Positions 7,773 to 16,240 of a stretch of DNA of 49,899 bases are shown here, piece by piece (the stretch's first letter is position 1; every line of letters starts with the position of its first letter). This DNA comes from a virus: the IMG/VR virus record IMGVR_UViG_3300035181_001149, positions 1-49,899 of that record. One strand, given 5' to 3'. The notes beneath the pieces are model-generated. The model did no database searches, was not told where the DNA came from, and was given only the letters and a program-made list of their open reading frames with translations. The position numbers were made by a program, and so were the translations under genes.

Positions 7773-8480
7773 TTACTCAATAGTATTACTTTTTTTAAGT
7801 CTAATAAACTGGCGAACAGACATCATCCAATCTTTCATTTGTTTTCCGTGTGATTTCCATCCAAGTTTTTCGTAATGGTTATATAATGTTTTTATTTCAT
7901 CTGTTTCTGTATCAGAACAAATTGTATCGGGTTTCAATAACAAATAAAATTCAACAAACTCATCAAGTGTAGGTTTTTCAAAAGCTACATTAACCCTTCC
8001 ATTGTTAACTTGTAGGTAAGTACGAACAGCTTTTTTCCAATCTATAATTGGTTTACCCTTTGTTTTCCAATTTGCTTTTTCGTAGTAATTATATAACCAT
8101 GTTGTATCCGCCTCATCTGAAGTAGGTATTATTATTTTATAATACTCAGTAAATTCTTCAAATGTTGGTTTATCTACATTAACTGACTCAATTGTTTTTT
8201 TACCTAACTCAGTAAATACGGGAACACCTGTAACATGTAGTGGTGTACTATTTGTATTGCCTGTTGTTCCTGTTGAACTAACTGGAGGAAAAAACACTTT
8301 TTTAGCTAATAACTCATTTAACTCTCTTTGCATTTGTTTAATAACGGCTTCGGTTGCCTCTGCATGTAGAGCGGTTACAATATTCTTCTGTTCTTTATAA
8401 GAAGATTTACGCGCTTTTTCAATTTCAATATTTCCTTCTAAAAATAGGATACGAATATCCTCTGCTAATGATGTTGCCAT
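7773..8480 (-). CDS. Protein with two tandem replication-organizer-like C-terminal repeats
   Basis: 235 residues from ATG at 8480 (starts MATSLAEDI; leader GATAAAAAAACT). The upstream ATG at 8543 would overlap the next gene. N-terminal half is helical and coiled-coil-like. Two related repeats follow: KPTFEEFTEYYKII with LYNYYEKANWKTKGKPIIDW, and KPTLDEFVEFYLLL with LYNHYEKLGWKSHGKQMKDW. Single copies of this 'W..kgkpi.dWk..vr' unit are found at the ends of phage replication organizers and DnaD-like proteins, so DNA binding or replisome assembly is plausible. Confidence 0.72.
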   Translation of the reverse strand: MATSLAEDIRILFLEGNIEIEKARKSSYKEQKNIVTALHAEATEAVIKQMQRELNELLAKKVFFPPVSSTGTTGNTNSTPLHVTGVPVFTELGKKTIESVNVDKPTFEEFTEYYKIIIPTSDEADTTWLYNYYEKANWKTKGKPIIDWKKAVRTYLQVNNGRVNVAFEKPTLDEFVEFYLLLKPDTICSDTETDEIKTLYNHYEKLGWKSHGKQMKDWMMSVRQFIRLKKSNTIE

Positions 8481-8493
8481 AGTTTTTTTATCC

Positions 8494-8787
8494 TTATTTA
8501 TTTTTATTATTGTTATTACCCTGTATGTAATTAAGTCTGTCAATTTCAGCAGCTATAAATGCGCCCGCTATCGTTAATTTTTCAACCTCACTCTTTGCGT
8601 TAATTTTTTTAAAAACACTTTGATTCCAATCGGAAGGGAAGTCTTCAACTAAACCAGTTATTAATGATTGTGCCGCCCATTTTAATTGACCCATATCATT
8701 AAACTCAACATCTCTATCAATACTTATTCCATGCTTTTCAATTTGCTCCGCTCGCTCTAAGGCGATTAGTTCTAATCCTGTTTTCAT
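8494..8787 (-). CDS. Conserved small phage protein (ERAEQIEKHG family)
   Basis: 97 residues. The start MKTGLELIALERAEQIEKHG followed by GQLKWAAQSLI and AGAFIAAEIDRL matches a widespread family of phage proteins that often lie near nucleotide-metabolism genes, some compared with MazG-like all-helical folds. No catalytic acidic cluster can be assigned here. Overlaps the alternative start of the gene downstream. Confidence 0.75.
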   Translation of the reverse strand: MKTGLELIALERAEQIEKHGISIDRDVEFNDMGQLKWAAQSLITGLVEDFPSDWNQSVFKKINAKSEVEKLTIAGAFIAAEIDRLNYIQGNNNNKNK

Positions 8788-8819
8788 ATTTTTATATTTT
8801 TGTACAATGTTTAATATAC

Positions 8820-8978
8820 TTATATATTTAAAAGTTTAATTAATTTTTTTCTTCCAAACCAAACAATACTCATACAGATGTATGTTGATAAAATTACACC
8901 ACCACCACCAAGTAATAGGTAAGACAAAATATTTAGTGAAATCCAAATGCCTGTTATAATTAAAACTCCTGTTTTCAT
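8820..8978 (-). CDS. Small membrane protein, 52 aa
   Basis: ATG at 8978 with the leader AACTAAAAAA, stop TAA at 8820-8822. One or two hydrophobic helices (VLIITGIWISLNILSYLLL, then GVILSTYICMSIVWF) and a basic tail. Too short for many gene finders, but leader, spacing and hydrophobic pattern fit a real gene. Function unknown. Confidence 0.6.
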   Translation of the reverse strand: MKTGVLIITGIWISLNILSYLLLGGGGVILSTYICMSIVWFGRKKLIKLLNI

Positions 8979-8982
8979 TTTT

Positions 8983-9285
8983 TTAGTTTATTTTTTGGTT
9001 AGCATCTAATACTAATTCGTATAAGTTAAATATGTCCATTTCAAAAACTTTTATAGCTTTTTGTTTGTAACAAGATTCAAATTTGTATGTACCCATAAAA
9101 GACATTTCATTTTCTTCATCTGAATATTTTTGTATTTTATATCCATGATAAATAATATTAGATTGTTCTTTACTGTATCCCATATAGTCAAACAAATCTT
9201 GTGTTGCTTTTTCTTGTGATGAGGAACAGATAATTGGTCTGTTACCACATTTTACATCTGTTATTACATAAGTCAAATTATTCAT
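8983..9285 (-). CDS. Unknown 100-aa protein
   Basis: Soluble; begins MNNLTYVITDVKCGNRPIIC and contains a few scattered cysteines. Its start codon lies one base before the end of the MazG-like gene, so the two are likely co-translated. No family recognised. Confidence 0.7.
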   Translation of the reverse strand: MNNLTYVITDVKCGNRPIICSSSQEKATQDLFDYMGYSKEQSNIIYHGYKIQKYSDEENEMSFMGTYKFESCYKQKAIKVFEMDIFNLYELVLDANQKIN

Positions 9286-9286
9286 T

Positions 9287-9718
9287 TTAGTTTGTTAGTG
9301 TTTCGCTGTTTATAGTTCCGTGAGAAATATCTGTTTGTGATTTACGTAAAACTTTTTGATATGATAGTTCGGCATAATCTTCAATAGTTTTACCCCTGTT
9401 TAATGCAAGTGCATTTAAGTAGTACAATACATCCGCTAATTCGTTATCAAAAAGTTCTTCATTTTCTATAACTATTTCGTGTGGTTTTGCATTACCATTT
9501 CGGATAGCTTTTTTAAGCCTATCAACTTGTTCTGCTTTTTCAATAGCACCATCTAAAGGAAGTGGTGTTATAATACCGTTATGCCTTATTTTGCATTCAT
9601 TTAACACCTCGCCTGCTTCTCCAAATAATCCAAGTAAAGCAACGTTGTTTATACTTCCTTTTATGTAACCTACTTTTTGCTGAATTTCAGTTAGTTTTTG
9701 AATTGATGTTTTTTCCAT
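9287..9718 (-). CDS. MazG-like nucleoside triphosphate pyrophosphohydrolase
   Basis: 143 residues. The metal-binding pair of the all-alpha NTP pyrophosphatase family is present: EAGE at 34-37 and ELADVLYYL at 93-101 (E93, D96). Between them is a basic helix. Such enzymes hydrolyse (d)NTPs to monophosphates; phage versions may clean nucleotide pools or lower (p)ppGpp and similar alarm signals. It follows the DUF5131 gene in the leftward run. Confidence 0.88.
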   Translation of the reverse strand: MEKTSIQKLTEIQQKVGYIKGSINNVALLGLFGEAGEVLNECKIRHNGIITPLPLDGAIEKAEQVDRLKKAIRNGNAKPHEIVIENEELFDNELADVLYYLNALALNRGKTIEDYAELSYQKVLRKSQTDISHGTINSETLTN

Positions 9719-9734
9719 GATTATTTTATTTAGT

Positions 9735-10607
9735 TTATATAGGAAATTCTCTGATTTTCAACCATTCAAGGTGATGAGGATACTCCTCAAAATTTTCACC
9801 CTTTACATTAGGTAAATTATATTGCTTACCTAAAATACTACCAAGCTGCTTGAAAAATATTTTAGGCATACCAACTATACTTCGACTGTATTCAAATTTA
9901 GATATGATGCCTTTAACGTGTTCTAATTGCATCTTACGTATCTTGGTTATATGACCCGATTCACCACCAATAATAATCCAAGATAATGGTGCTTGATAGA
10001 CTTTATTACCATCTACTATTCTTGTATCATCAGTTACATTAGTATTGAAATTAACAGCACCTACAAGAGGCTCACAACTAACAAACATAACCTTAACAAA
10101 ATTATTAGAACAGAAGTCTTGTATGTGTGGGAACATAGTATCATAATCTTTTTGGGTAACAATGGTTGTACCTAACCAAATATTTCTTGGGAAAGATGGT
10201 GTTTGTAAATCAGTTGATGTAAGCCAACGTTCAGGGAAAAACTTTTTGAAGTTCTCAGGTCGCTTAGTAAGTAATAACCAATCAAGATTAGGTGTTTCTT
10301 CAATTATTTTCCAAATACGTTCTCTTGGCTCATTTAGTTCATCTCTGTCTTCCATTATATCAGACAGCGAGCTACAAAAAACACGATAACGAATACCTAA
10401 TTCACCTGCTTTTTTATTCCATTTTATAGGGTTATTCCAAACAGTTTCAGAAGTAATATGCCTTGTGCCATTGTTTCCCCATACAGCAAACTTATATCTA
10501 TCATTAAACGCTTCGGCATAACAAAACTTACAACCATCAGTTACTTTGTGGCAACCAATCCAAAAATTTTGCGAATGGTCGCACCACGAAATTTTACTAT
10601 TTTCCAT
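9735..10607 (-). CDS. DUF5131 (phage Gp37/Gp68) family protein
   Basis: 290 residues. Starts with the family's signature: WIGCHKV..GCKFCYAE with Cys19, Cys26 and Cys29, then DWLLLTKRPENF, NIWLGTTIV, FVSCEPLVG, IIGGESG and FFKQLGS. The three cysteines and barrel-like strands resemble a radical-SAM fold, so an iron-sulphur or metal site is likely, but the reaction is unknown. Common in phages. Preceded by a leftward promoter-like box at 10639-10646. Confidence 0.92.
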   Translation of the reverse strand: MENSKISWCDHSQNFWIGCHKVTDGCKFCYAEAFNDRYKFAVWGNNGTRHITSETVWNNPIKWNKKAGELGIRYRVFCSSLSDIMEDRDELNEPRERIWKIIEETPNLDWLLLTKRPENFKKFFPERWLTSTDLQTPSFPRNIWLGTTIVTQKDYDTMFPHIQDFCSNNFVKVMFVSCEPLVGAVNFNTNVTDDTRIVDGNKVYQAPLSWIIIGGESGHITKIRKMQLEHVKGIISKFEYSRSIVGMPKIFFKQLGSILGKQYNLPNVKGENFEEYPHHLEWLKIREFPI

Positions 10608-10621
10608 ATACTATTTTGATT

Positions 10622-10646
10622 TGACCGTTCAAGAGTTTCAAAATTA
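10622..10646 (-). promoter_or_regulatory. Leftward promoter: -7 box plus CGGTCA element
   Basis: On the minus strand TAATTTTG (10639-10646) matches TAnnTTTG, and CGGTCA (10627-10622) follows after 11 bases. The same pair occurs at 14828, 21256, 36936 and 45863. Drives the DUF5131-MazG run. Confidence 0.55.
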
Positions 10647-10699
10647 CTATTTTATATTCAGTTGTAAAAAAATATTAGCATAAAAAGTTATTAACCGAA

Positions 10700-11161
10700 T
10701 TACTTATTATGCGAAAATAAAACAGAAACAATTATACCAAATACGCGACCATTCAAATCGGATAGTGGATGTACCAACTGAATTTGTCTGTACCACTCTA
10801 ATAGCTGTTCTTTTGGCATTACAGCAACAGGAAACAACTTATTCGTGTATTCTTCTACCTGATTGTAATCAACGGTGGAAAGATTAACGCTATGTGTTCT
10901 AAAACCTGCCTTAACACCCTTCCAGTTGTTTTTTGATAACAACCTGTTTTGAATATTCAGTATATCTTTTATACTAAAATCTTTAAATCCTCCTAAGTCG
11001 GTTAAAATATCTTGTGTCTCAGTTATTCTGTTTTCATTCTCACCTTCTTTTTTTATATGAGGTTGATTAATTCTTTTAGCATCTTCAAATGGATTTCCAG
11101 TCCAATAAAATTTAGGTTTAAAATCACCTGTGATTACAGGGTTTTCAATTATGTTGTTCAT
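10700..11161 (-). CDS. Fic-fold protein with altered active-site motif
   Basis: 153 residues. The Fic pattern is seen in GVKAGFRTHSVNL at 82-94 and, after a helix, HPLSDLNGRVFG at 131-142. The canonical motif is HPFx(D/E)GN(G/K)R; here His131, Asp135, Asn137, Gly138 and Arg139 are kept but the first glycine (anion-hole side) is Leu. Fic proteins transfer AMP or other groups from nucleotides to proteins. The protein could be an active variant, a Doc-like kinase or a dead copy. No antitoxin-like neighbour with the inhibitory helix motif is evident. Confidence 0.72.
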   Translation of the reverse strand: MNNIIENPVITGDFKPKFYWTGNPFEDAKRINQPHIKKEGENENRITETQDILTDLGGFKDFSIKDILNIQNRLLSKNNWKGVKAGFRTHSVNLSTVDYNQVEEYTNKLFPVAVMPKEQLLEWYRQIQLVHPLSDLNGRVFGIIVSVLFSHNK

Positions 11162-11165
11162 TAGT

Positions 11166-11615
11166 TTAATTTTTTTTAAGGTAAATTGATTCGTTGTTAT
11201 AGTAAAATTCTATTAGCTTCTTACCTTCTTCACAGTCGCAAACTAAAAACCCTTGTTCCTTATAAATTTTAGTTTCTGTTGTTTCCCATTTATCATTCTT
11301 GTATTGATAAATAGTAACTAAATCACCTTCACTTAGCTTGTTGCCAAAATTATCGCAGGCAAATCTATTAAGTTGACGTTTCTCAATTATATATAATAAA
11401 CGATTACCAAACTTATGCTCAATAAAATAAAACATGTAGTGTAAAAATAAAATAGTAATAAAAAAGAAAAAATATTTTCGATATTCTTCTATGTGTAATA
11501 CATTAATACTATTCCAAATAGGTATATAAACGAAAAGAACATATATAAATACAAATAATGATTCGGTTATTACACTTGGTCTTCTTTGATTTGTTTTTTT
11601 ATTTTGCCGTTCCAT
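11166..11615 (-). CDS. Membrane protein with cytoplasmic beta domain, unknown
   Basis: 149 residues. Two membrane helices near residues 18-40 and 48-65, then a small beta-rich domain containing GNKLSEGDLVTIYQY, an SH3-like 'GD.V' pattern like that in the YopX proteins of this genome. Function unknown. Confidence 0.7.
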   Translation of the reverse strand: MERQNKKTNQRRPSVITESLFVFIYVLFVYIPIWNSINVLHIEEYRKYFFFFITILFLHYMFYFIEHKFGNRLLYIIEKRQLNRFACDNFGNKLSEGDLVTIYQYKNDKWETTETKIYKEQGFLVCDCEEGKKLIEFYYNNESIYLKKN

Positions 11616-11616
11616 G

Positions 11617-11823
11617 TTAAATTATTTTATTTAAAGTTTCAGTTAACAAGAAACGTTTATTTAACTTAGTTATTTCACCCTTTACTAATACACCACTTGT
11701 ATCCGATATAACACTTACTAAAATAACATTGTCGTCCTTCATAGACATGAATTTACCTTTAATACGAACCCCATATATATTAAAGTTTAGTTCTTCGCCT
11801 GATTTAAAATTATTATCTGCCAT
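11617..11823 (-). CDS. Unknown 68-aa beta-rich protein
   Basis: Short soluble protein (IYGVRIKGKFMSMKDDNVILV) with a strand pattern like a small SH3 or KOW barrel. Starts one base after the next gene's stop, so tightly coupled in the leftward run. No function assigned. Confidence 0.65.
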   Translation of the reverse strand: MADNNFKSGEELNFNIYGVRIKGKFMSMKDDNVILVSVISDTSGVLVKGEITKLNKRFLLTETLNKII

Positions 11824-11824
11824 A

Positions 11825-12097
11825 CTATTTATTTAAAAAATATAATTTTAATCTATTATTTACTTCTTCATTCCACTTTAAAAATACATTAGTACCATTA
11901 TGAAAAACAACTTTTATTCTACCATCAGGTTCAGGTACTCTAAAGGCACAATGAATAGTATCTAACCCAAACATAAATTCACCTTCTCCGATTTTTTGCT
12001 CAGGTATTATTTCGTTAGGTAGATTTAATCTTTCTTTTCTATCTTTTGCCTCTTGTATTTCTTTAGAGTTTGTTTCTATGTATGCTATCGCTACCAT
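11825..12097 (-). CDS. Unknown 90-aa protein
   Basis: Soluble. Leader AACTAAAAAAACAAACC before ATG at 12097 is the standard one here and identical to that at 16175. Contains GEGEFMFGLDTIHCAFRVPEPDG. No family recognised. Confidence 0.68.
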   Translation of the reverse strand: MVAIAYIETNSKEIQEAKDRKERLNLPNEIIPEQKIGEGEFMFGLDTIHCAFRVPEPDGRIKVVFHNGTNVFLKWNEEVNNRLKLYFLNK

Positions 12098-12136
12098 TGG
12101 TTTGTTTTTTTAGTTTAACTGAATATTTTACTTTTT

Positions 12137-12811
12137 TTACTCCCCTACTGTTTTATTAGTTCTGACGTATTTACTACTTAATAAAATTGGTACAAGTTGG
12201 TTCTGTCTTTGTAAATTCATTAGCTTGATGTTTTCCTGTGCAGTTGCAGACCTTATTCCGCCTTTTTGCTCTGCAATTTTTTCTACATCAATATTAACCT
12301 TTAACTCTTTAGCCTTCTCGGTAAATTGATTAGCACGTTCCTGAGCTTTTTCGTACTCCTCGTTTTTATTCTTTTGTTGTTCACGGTATTTTGAGCAAGC
12401 GTATTCATCAGGCTTGAATGAATCACCATGCTTTGCGAAAAAAGCCATTGTTAGTAGTTCTTTTTCAATACGCCAAAGTTTAGCAAAGTATCTAACCTTT
12501 TGTATAACCTCGATAAAGTCCTCATCATCTAAATCAGCGATTATAGCTTTCTTGTCGTTAAATATTTTTGCGTAAGGATTAACGGATAGGATGACGTTGG
12601 TTATAATAAGTGAATCATCTGTTTCCCTTATTTTAAATATACGTTGCTTAAACGTCCCATCAATTTCCTCCTCAGACATATTGTGCTTAATTAGGAACTC
12701 CCTTAATTTATTTTCAGCACTTGTCTTCTCACCACCAACACCTCTATCTTTTAGTTCTTTTAGCTTACGGGCTTTAGCCTTTAATTTTTCTTTATTATTT
12801 GATTCGCTCAT
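12137..12811 (-). CDS. DUF2786-like N-terminal domain protein
   Basis: 224 residues. N-terminus KAKARKLKELKDRGVGGEK followed by NKLREFLIKHNMSEEEI matches the DUF2786 helical unit (K.lA.rg..gE...A...l..ll.kh). The rest is helical and charged, with a coiled-coil-like region near residues 140-185. A second gene with the same kind of N-terminus is at 20486-20845. Function unknown; lies beside SSB. Confidence 0.72.
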   Translation of the reverse strand: MSESNNKEKLKAKARKLKELKDRGVGGEKTSAENKLREFLIKHNMSEEEIDGTFKQRIFKIRETDDSLIITNVILSVNPYAKIFNDKKAIIADLDDEDFIEVIQKVRYFAKLWRIEKELLTMAFFAKHGDSFKPDEYACSKYREQQKNKNEEYEKAQERANQFTEKAKELKVNIDVEKIAEQKGGIRSATAQENIKLMNLQRQNQLVPILLSSKYVRTNKTVGE

Positions 12812-12895
12812 AAAATATTAATCATTTATTTTTTTTATTAATTCAAAATACTCTATATGACTCTTCCTTGTATCAAGTAGAATATTATTATCTAT

Positions 12896-13306
12896 CTAAA
12901 AAGGAAGGTCATCCTTACCCGAACTACCACCTGAATTTTGTTGCTCTGAATTACCGCCACCCTCTTGTTTAGGTGCGTAACCACAAGGCTCTATGTAGCT
13001 AACAGAAACTTTGATAGATGCAACTTCATTACCTTCTCCGTTTTTGTAGGTACGTGCTTCTACTTCTTCGCCATGAATAATAATTTTATTTCCTTTTTTA
13101 AGAAGCTCGGCTACCTTTAAATATTCATTATCTCTCCATAAGGCACAATCAAGATAGGTAACTTTTTTTTGAATCTGACCTTGTTTGTCCTTGTACTGTG
13201 AGTTTATCGCTAATGTAAAGTTAATTACACTACGATTACTGTTGTTGGTTAAGGCTGTAATCTTACAGTCTCTTACTAAATTTCCTGAAGCTATTAATAG
13301 TAGCAT
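12896..13306 (-). CDS. ssb: Single-stranded DNA-binding protein
   Basis: 136 residues with a bacterial-type OB fold: GNLVRDCKITAL, SVINFTLAINS, LDCALWRD, LKKGNKIIIHGEEVEARTY. It ends in a Gly/Asn/Ser-rich linker and the acidic tip DDLPF, which in SSBs docks repair and replication partners. Acts in phage DNA replication or recombination. Confident call. Confidence 0.95.
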   Translation of the reverse strand: MLLLIASGNLVRDCKITALTNNSNRSVINFTLAINSQYKDKQGQIQKKVTYLDCALWRDNEYLKVAELLKKGNKIIIHGEEVEARTYKNGEGNEVASIKVSVSYIEPCGYAPKQEGGGNSEQQNSGGSSGKDDLPF

Positions 13307-13341
13307 GATTTTATGGTTTTTTTTTATGGTTTATATTAAAT

Positions 13342-14145
13342 TTATTTTTTATTTTTTATTTTATTTTTTCGCTTTTTAATTTTTTTTTGTTTTTCAGGAT
13401 AAGATATTTCCTTGTATATAGAATCAGTACATAGTAGTGCATAATGATGTACACCGTAAGATATAATACGCTTGTCAGATGGTTTAAAAATAATTTTGTT
13501 ATCCCATGTGTTTATAGTTAAATGGTGGTATTCATTATTTGTATCTTCTTCAAAATCCAAAGCTGTTTTAGATATAAATAATAGTTTAAATAGTTGTTCT
13601 TTGTAAACTTTGTTTTTTAATGAATTTACCGATTCTAAGATAGGGTGCAGGCGAATAATATTTGCTTTTTCTATTGTTTTAGGAATTGTATGATATGTAA
13701 TTAATATATCAATGCACCTGTAATTTATAGAATTTAAAATTTGAGTTAAAATATTACTTGCGGTTATCTCTGTAATTGCATCTCCTTGTTCAATAACTAA
13801 CAAACCATCTTTAAAATCATTATGAATGTAAGAAAGAATATAAAACAGGTCTATACCCTTAGATTTAGTATTAATTACACCAACACCTTTTTTAAAATCC
13901 TTTATTTTATCAGGAGAAACTAACTGATGTTTAAAAAACTGATATTCATTAACTAAGTCAAGTATTAAAACCTTTTCATTCTTAGCGTACTTAGAAATAA
14001 AATTTTTGTTTTCTTCTGTTTTGCCAGTACCTATTTTACCAACAACAAAAATTACTGAACGTCTTTTAATAAATTGTGTTTTGCCTATTCTTTTTGTTCT
14101 TTTTATGATAGGTACTACCATTCTTGTTCTTGTAAAATGACTCAT
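13342..14145 (-). CDS. P-loop ATPase, Zot/FtsK-HerA-like
   Basis: 267 residues. Walker A is GKIGTGKT at 36-43 with strands before it (SVIFVV), and a Walker B-like LLVIEQGD follows some 75 residues later. A basic N-terminus and a very Lys-rich C-terminus (KKIKKRKNKIKNKK) suggest nucleic-acid or membrane contact. Resembles Zot/FtsK-type P-loop proteins, but no further motif fixes the role. Confidence 0.72.
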   Translation of the reverse strand: MSHFTRTRMVVPIIKRTKRIGKTQFIKRRSVIFVVGKIGTGKTEENKNFISKYAKNEKVLILDLVNEYQFFKHQLVSPDKIKDFKKGVGVINTKSKGIDLFYILSYIHNDFKDGLLVIEQGDAITEITASNILTQILNSINYRCIDILITYHTIPKTIEKANIIRLHPILESVNSLKNKVYKEQLFKLLFISKTALDFEEDTNNEYHHLTINTWDNKIIFKPSDKRIISYGVHHYALLCTDSIYKEISYPEKQKKIKKRKNKIKNKK

Positions 14146-14169
14146 GTTTTTTTATTTAAAAATGTTATT

Positions 14170-14571
14170 CTAAATAGGTTTTATTAACTCAATAACAATT
14201 TTTTCTTCAAAAGAAGATGAATAATATTCATATATATTTGAATAGGGGTTAAATGGACTTATATCCTTATACACAGATTTACCATTATCTGAAAATCTAC
14301 GTTCTAATTTACCGTTAACAGAAACAACTAAAAAATTATATTTAGTTAAATCCATCAAAAACGCACTATAATAAATATTATCAGGTTTATTAGTTTCATT
14401 TGACACGCCAATATACTCCTTGTATTCGTCATCAAATTCAATTTTTAGTATTTCCTTACCTATTCTATTTCCATAATTACAACTAATGTAATTATTTCTT
14501 GCTCCGAATAGTATGAATGGATACTCTAATTCGTATTCGGTTTTATTTTTTAAAGTAATTGTTACCTTCAT
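14170..14571 (-). CDS. Unknown 133-aa protein
   Basis: Beta-rich soluble protein (KVTITLKNKTEYELEYPFIL at the start). No membrane segment and no known motif. Lies between the P-loop ATPase and a small membrane protein. Confidence 0.68.
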   Translation of the reverse strand: MKVTITLKNKTEYELEYPFILFGARNNYISCNYGNRIGKEILKIEFDDEYKEYIGVSNETNKPDNIYYSAFLMDLTKYNFLVVSVNGKLERRFSDNGKSVYKDISPFNPYSNIYEYYSSSFEEKIVIELIKPI

Positions 14572-14583
14572 GGTGTTTGTGTG

Positions 14584-14814
14584 TTATTCATCGTCATCAA
14601 CTAATTTTTCTCTTTTAGCTGCATTTTTTAGCATATCAGCAATTTTATTTAAGTCGTTAGCTAATTCACCATCGTATTTTTTTGCCATCTTTCTAACCAT
14701 TCTGCTTGTTTTCCAGTAAAACATTTTGTTTTTAATAAATGGAATAAAATAGAAGTATAAGAATATGGCGACACCGATAGATGTAAAAAATAATATAGGT
14801 ATAATGATGTTCAT
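14584..14814 (-). CDS. Small single-pass membrane protein
   Basis: 76 residues: one membrane helix at residues 3-25 (IIIPILFFTSIGVAIFLYFY), then a charged cytoplasmic helix rich in K, D and E. First gene after the promoter at 14828-14856. Confidence 0.7.
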   Translation of the reverse strand: MNIIIPILFFTSIGVAIFLYFYFIPFIKNKMFYWKTSRMVRKMAKKYDGELANDLNKIADMLKNAAKREKLVDDDE

Positions 14815-14827
14815 TTTTTTAAATTAT

Positions 14828-14856
14828 TGACCGTTCTACTAAGAGTTGCAAATATA
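14828..14856 (-). promoter_or_regulatory. Leftward promoter: -7 box plus CGGTCA element
   Basis: Minus strand reads TATATTTG (14849-14856), a perfect TAnnTTTG match, then 15 bases later CGGTCA (14828-14833), then the ATG of 14584-14814 fourteen bases on. Same paired motif as at 10622, 21256, 36936 and 45863. The remainder of 14857-14960 shows no gene. Confidence 0.6.
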
Positions 14857-14960
14857 ATAAATTGTATTTAGATATAAAAAAGAAACTTATTAACATCTGA
14901 TATAAATCACCATGTTTATTTATTATTTCTGTATTTTTTTGTGGTTCAATCATAATCAAT

Positions 14961-16175
14961 CTATAAATCTTCTAACATAATCATTTCTTTGTCCCATGCG
15001 CCCAATATATTCCAAAATATACCGAATGGAGATTGCACTAAAAGAATAGGGTCATTACGTTTAAATTCTTTACGAAAATCTTTTGCTTCTGCTATTACAT
15101 AGAATACTGGTCTCTTACCACAAAGCTCCATTGTTTTTGCATCGTACTCATTCATTATTTCAATAGCATCTTTAGGAAACTTAGGTATAAATAAATCAGC
15201 CCTTTCAAATGCTAATTTATACTTTGAAACTAAATCATTTATTTTATCAGTAGTAGTGGTGTCAAATACACCAAAAAATTCCTCAAACTCCTTATATTTT
15301 TTTCTATTTTCAAGTCGAGTAACCATATCAATAACTTCTTTTTTAGCATACTGATTGTACCTAATAAACTTTTCTTTCATTTTAAGTACCATAATCTTTT
15401 CATCAATATCATCATAAATAAAATCTTTAGGTACACGTTGAAGTTCATCAAATACTTCAATAGGCTTAAATATTTTAAATGGTTGAGGATTTTTATCACT
15501 TGGTTTTATAACATTTGAACTAACTGCTATAACAGATACACCAACATCGCCTTCAACTGAATCACTTGGATTTGTATCAGGTGTTGTATTACTACTTACT
15601 ACTGTTCCTATACCTCTGTTTGGAAATGAACCCACAGCAACATTACCTGATGATTGTAAATCATTCATAAATTCACCTAATGGGTTATCACTATCAGAAC
15701 CATCACTTAATAATATATCACCACCACGAACACTTATACCATTGTTAGACCATTCTTTAATAAAATCATATAGGTAAACAGATTCTTTTTTATCCCCTGT
15801 GTAACTCGATTCCATTTGGTCTTCCGATAACTGTATAGCTGCCTCACGTTTTACTTCTTTAACAGCCTGTATAAATAACCTGAGTTCATATTTTTGTTTT
15901 TCAAGAGCTTCATGCGCTTCTTTTTTGTTAGCTACAAAACCAATACTGCTTGTTTGTTCTATATTTTCAGTTTCTTTTTTGTCTTCAACTTTTTCTTCAA
16001 TATTTTTTGTTTCCTCATTTTTATCTTCCGATACCACTACTTCTTTTTTATCTGACTTATCCTTTTGTTTTTTACGACTTTTAAAAATCTTGTAAATAAG
16101 TAAGAATATAATTGTATATACTACTAATATGAAAATTACAGCAAATGCTATACTTAAATTACTGTGTTGTTGCAT
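14961..16175 (-). CDS. Membrane-anchored conserved phage protein, 404 aa
   Basis: N-terminal membrane helix (residues 8-30, AFAVIFILVVYTIIFLLIY), then a long K/E-rich linker, a helical stretch (HEALEKQKYELRLFIQAVKE) and a low-complexity Ser/Asp region. The C-terminal half, from IFKPIEVFDELQRVPKDFIY through KEVIDMVTRLENRKKY to VFYVIAEAKDFRKEF and LLVQSPFGIFWNILGAWDKE, is a conserved unit I associate with Bacteroidetes phage and mobile-element proteins of unknown role. Its leader AACTAAAAAAACAAACC is intact beside the inserted element. Confidence 0.75.
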   Translation of the reverse strand: MQQHSNLSIAFAVIFILVVYTIIFLLIYKIFKSRKKQKDKSDKKEVVVSEDKNEETKNIEEKVEDKKETENIEQTSSIGFVANKKEAHEALEKQKYELRLFIQAVKEVKREAAIQLSEDQMESSYTGDKKESVYLYDFIKEWSNNGISVRGGDILLSDGSDSDNPLGEFMNDLQSSGNVAVGSFPNRGIGTVVSSNTTPDTNPSDSVEGDVGVSVIAVSSNVIKPSDKNPQPFKIFKPIEVFDELQRVPKDFIYDDIDEKIMVLKMKEKFIRYNQYAKKEVIDMVTRLENRKKYKEFEEFFGVFDTTTTDKINDLVSKYKLAFERADLFIPKFPKDAIEIMNEYDAKTMELCGKRPVFYVIAEAKDFRKEFKRNDPILLVQSPFGIFWNILGAWDKEMIMLEDL

Positions 16176-16205
16176 GGTTTGTTTTTTTAGTTTTTTATTT
16201 TGTTT

Positions 16206-16213
16206 TTATTTTT
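16206..16213. repeat. 8-bp direct repeat, left flank of inserted element
   Basis: TTATTTTT immediately outside the left terminal inverted repeat; repeated at 17668-17675 immediately outside the right one. Fits an 8-bp target-site duplication, though the AT-rich sequence raises the chance of coincidence. Confidence 0.6.
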
Positions 16214-16240
16214 GGTAACTATATACTTATTCACCCTAAA
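16214..16240 (+). repeat. Left 27-bp terminal inverted repeat
   Basis: Begins GGTAACTATATACTTATTCA and is the exact reverse complement of 17641-17667. Matching stops at once on both the outer and the inner side, as expected for true element ends. It contains the stop codon of the 75-aa gene. Confidence 0.9.

Noticed and set aside
10700-11615. Fic toxin with antitoxin as a toxin-antitoxin module
   Set aside because: Neither neighbour shows an antitoxin or the inhibitory (S/T)xxxE(G/N) helix, and the neighbours are ordinary phage genes.
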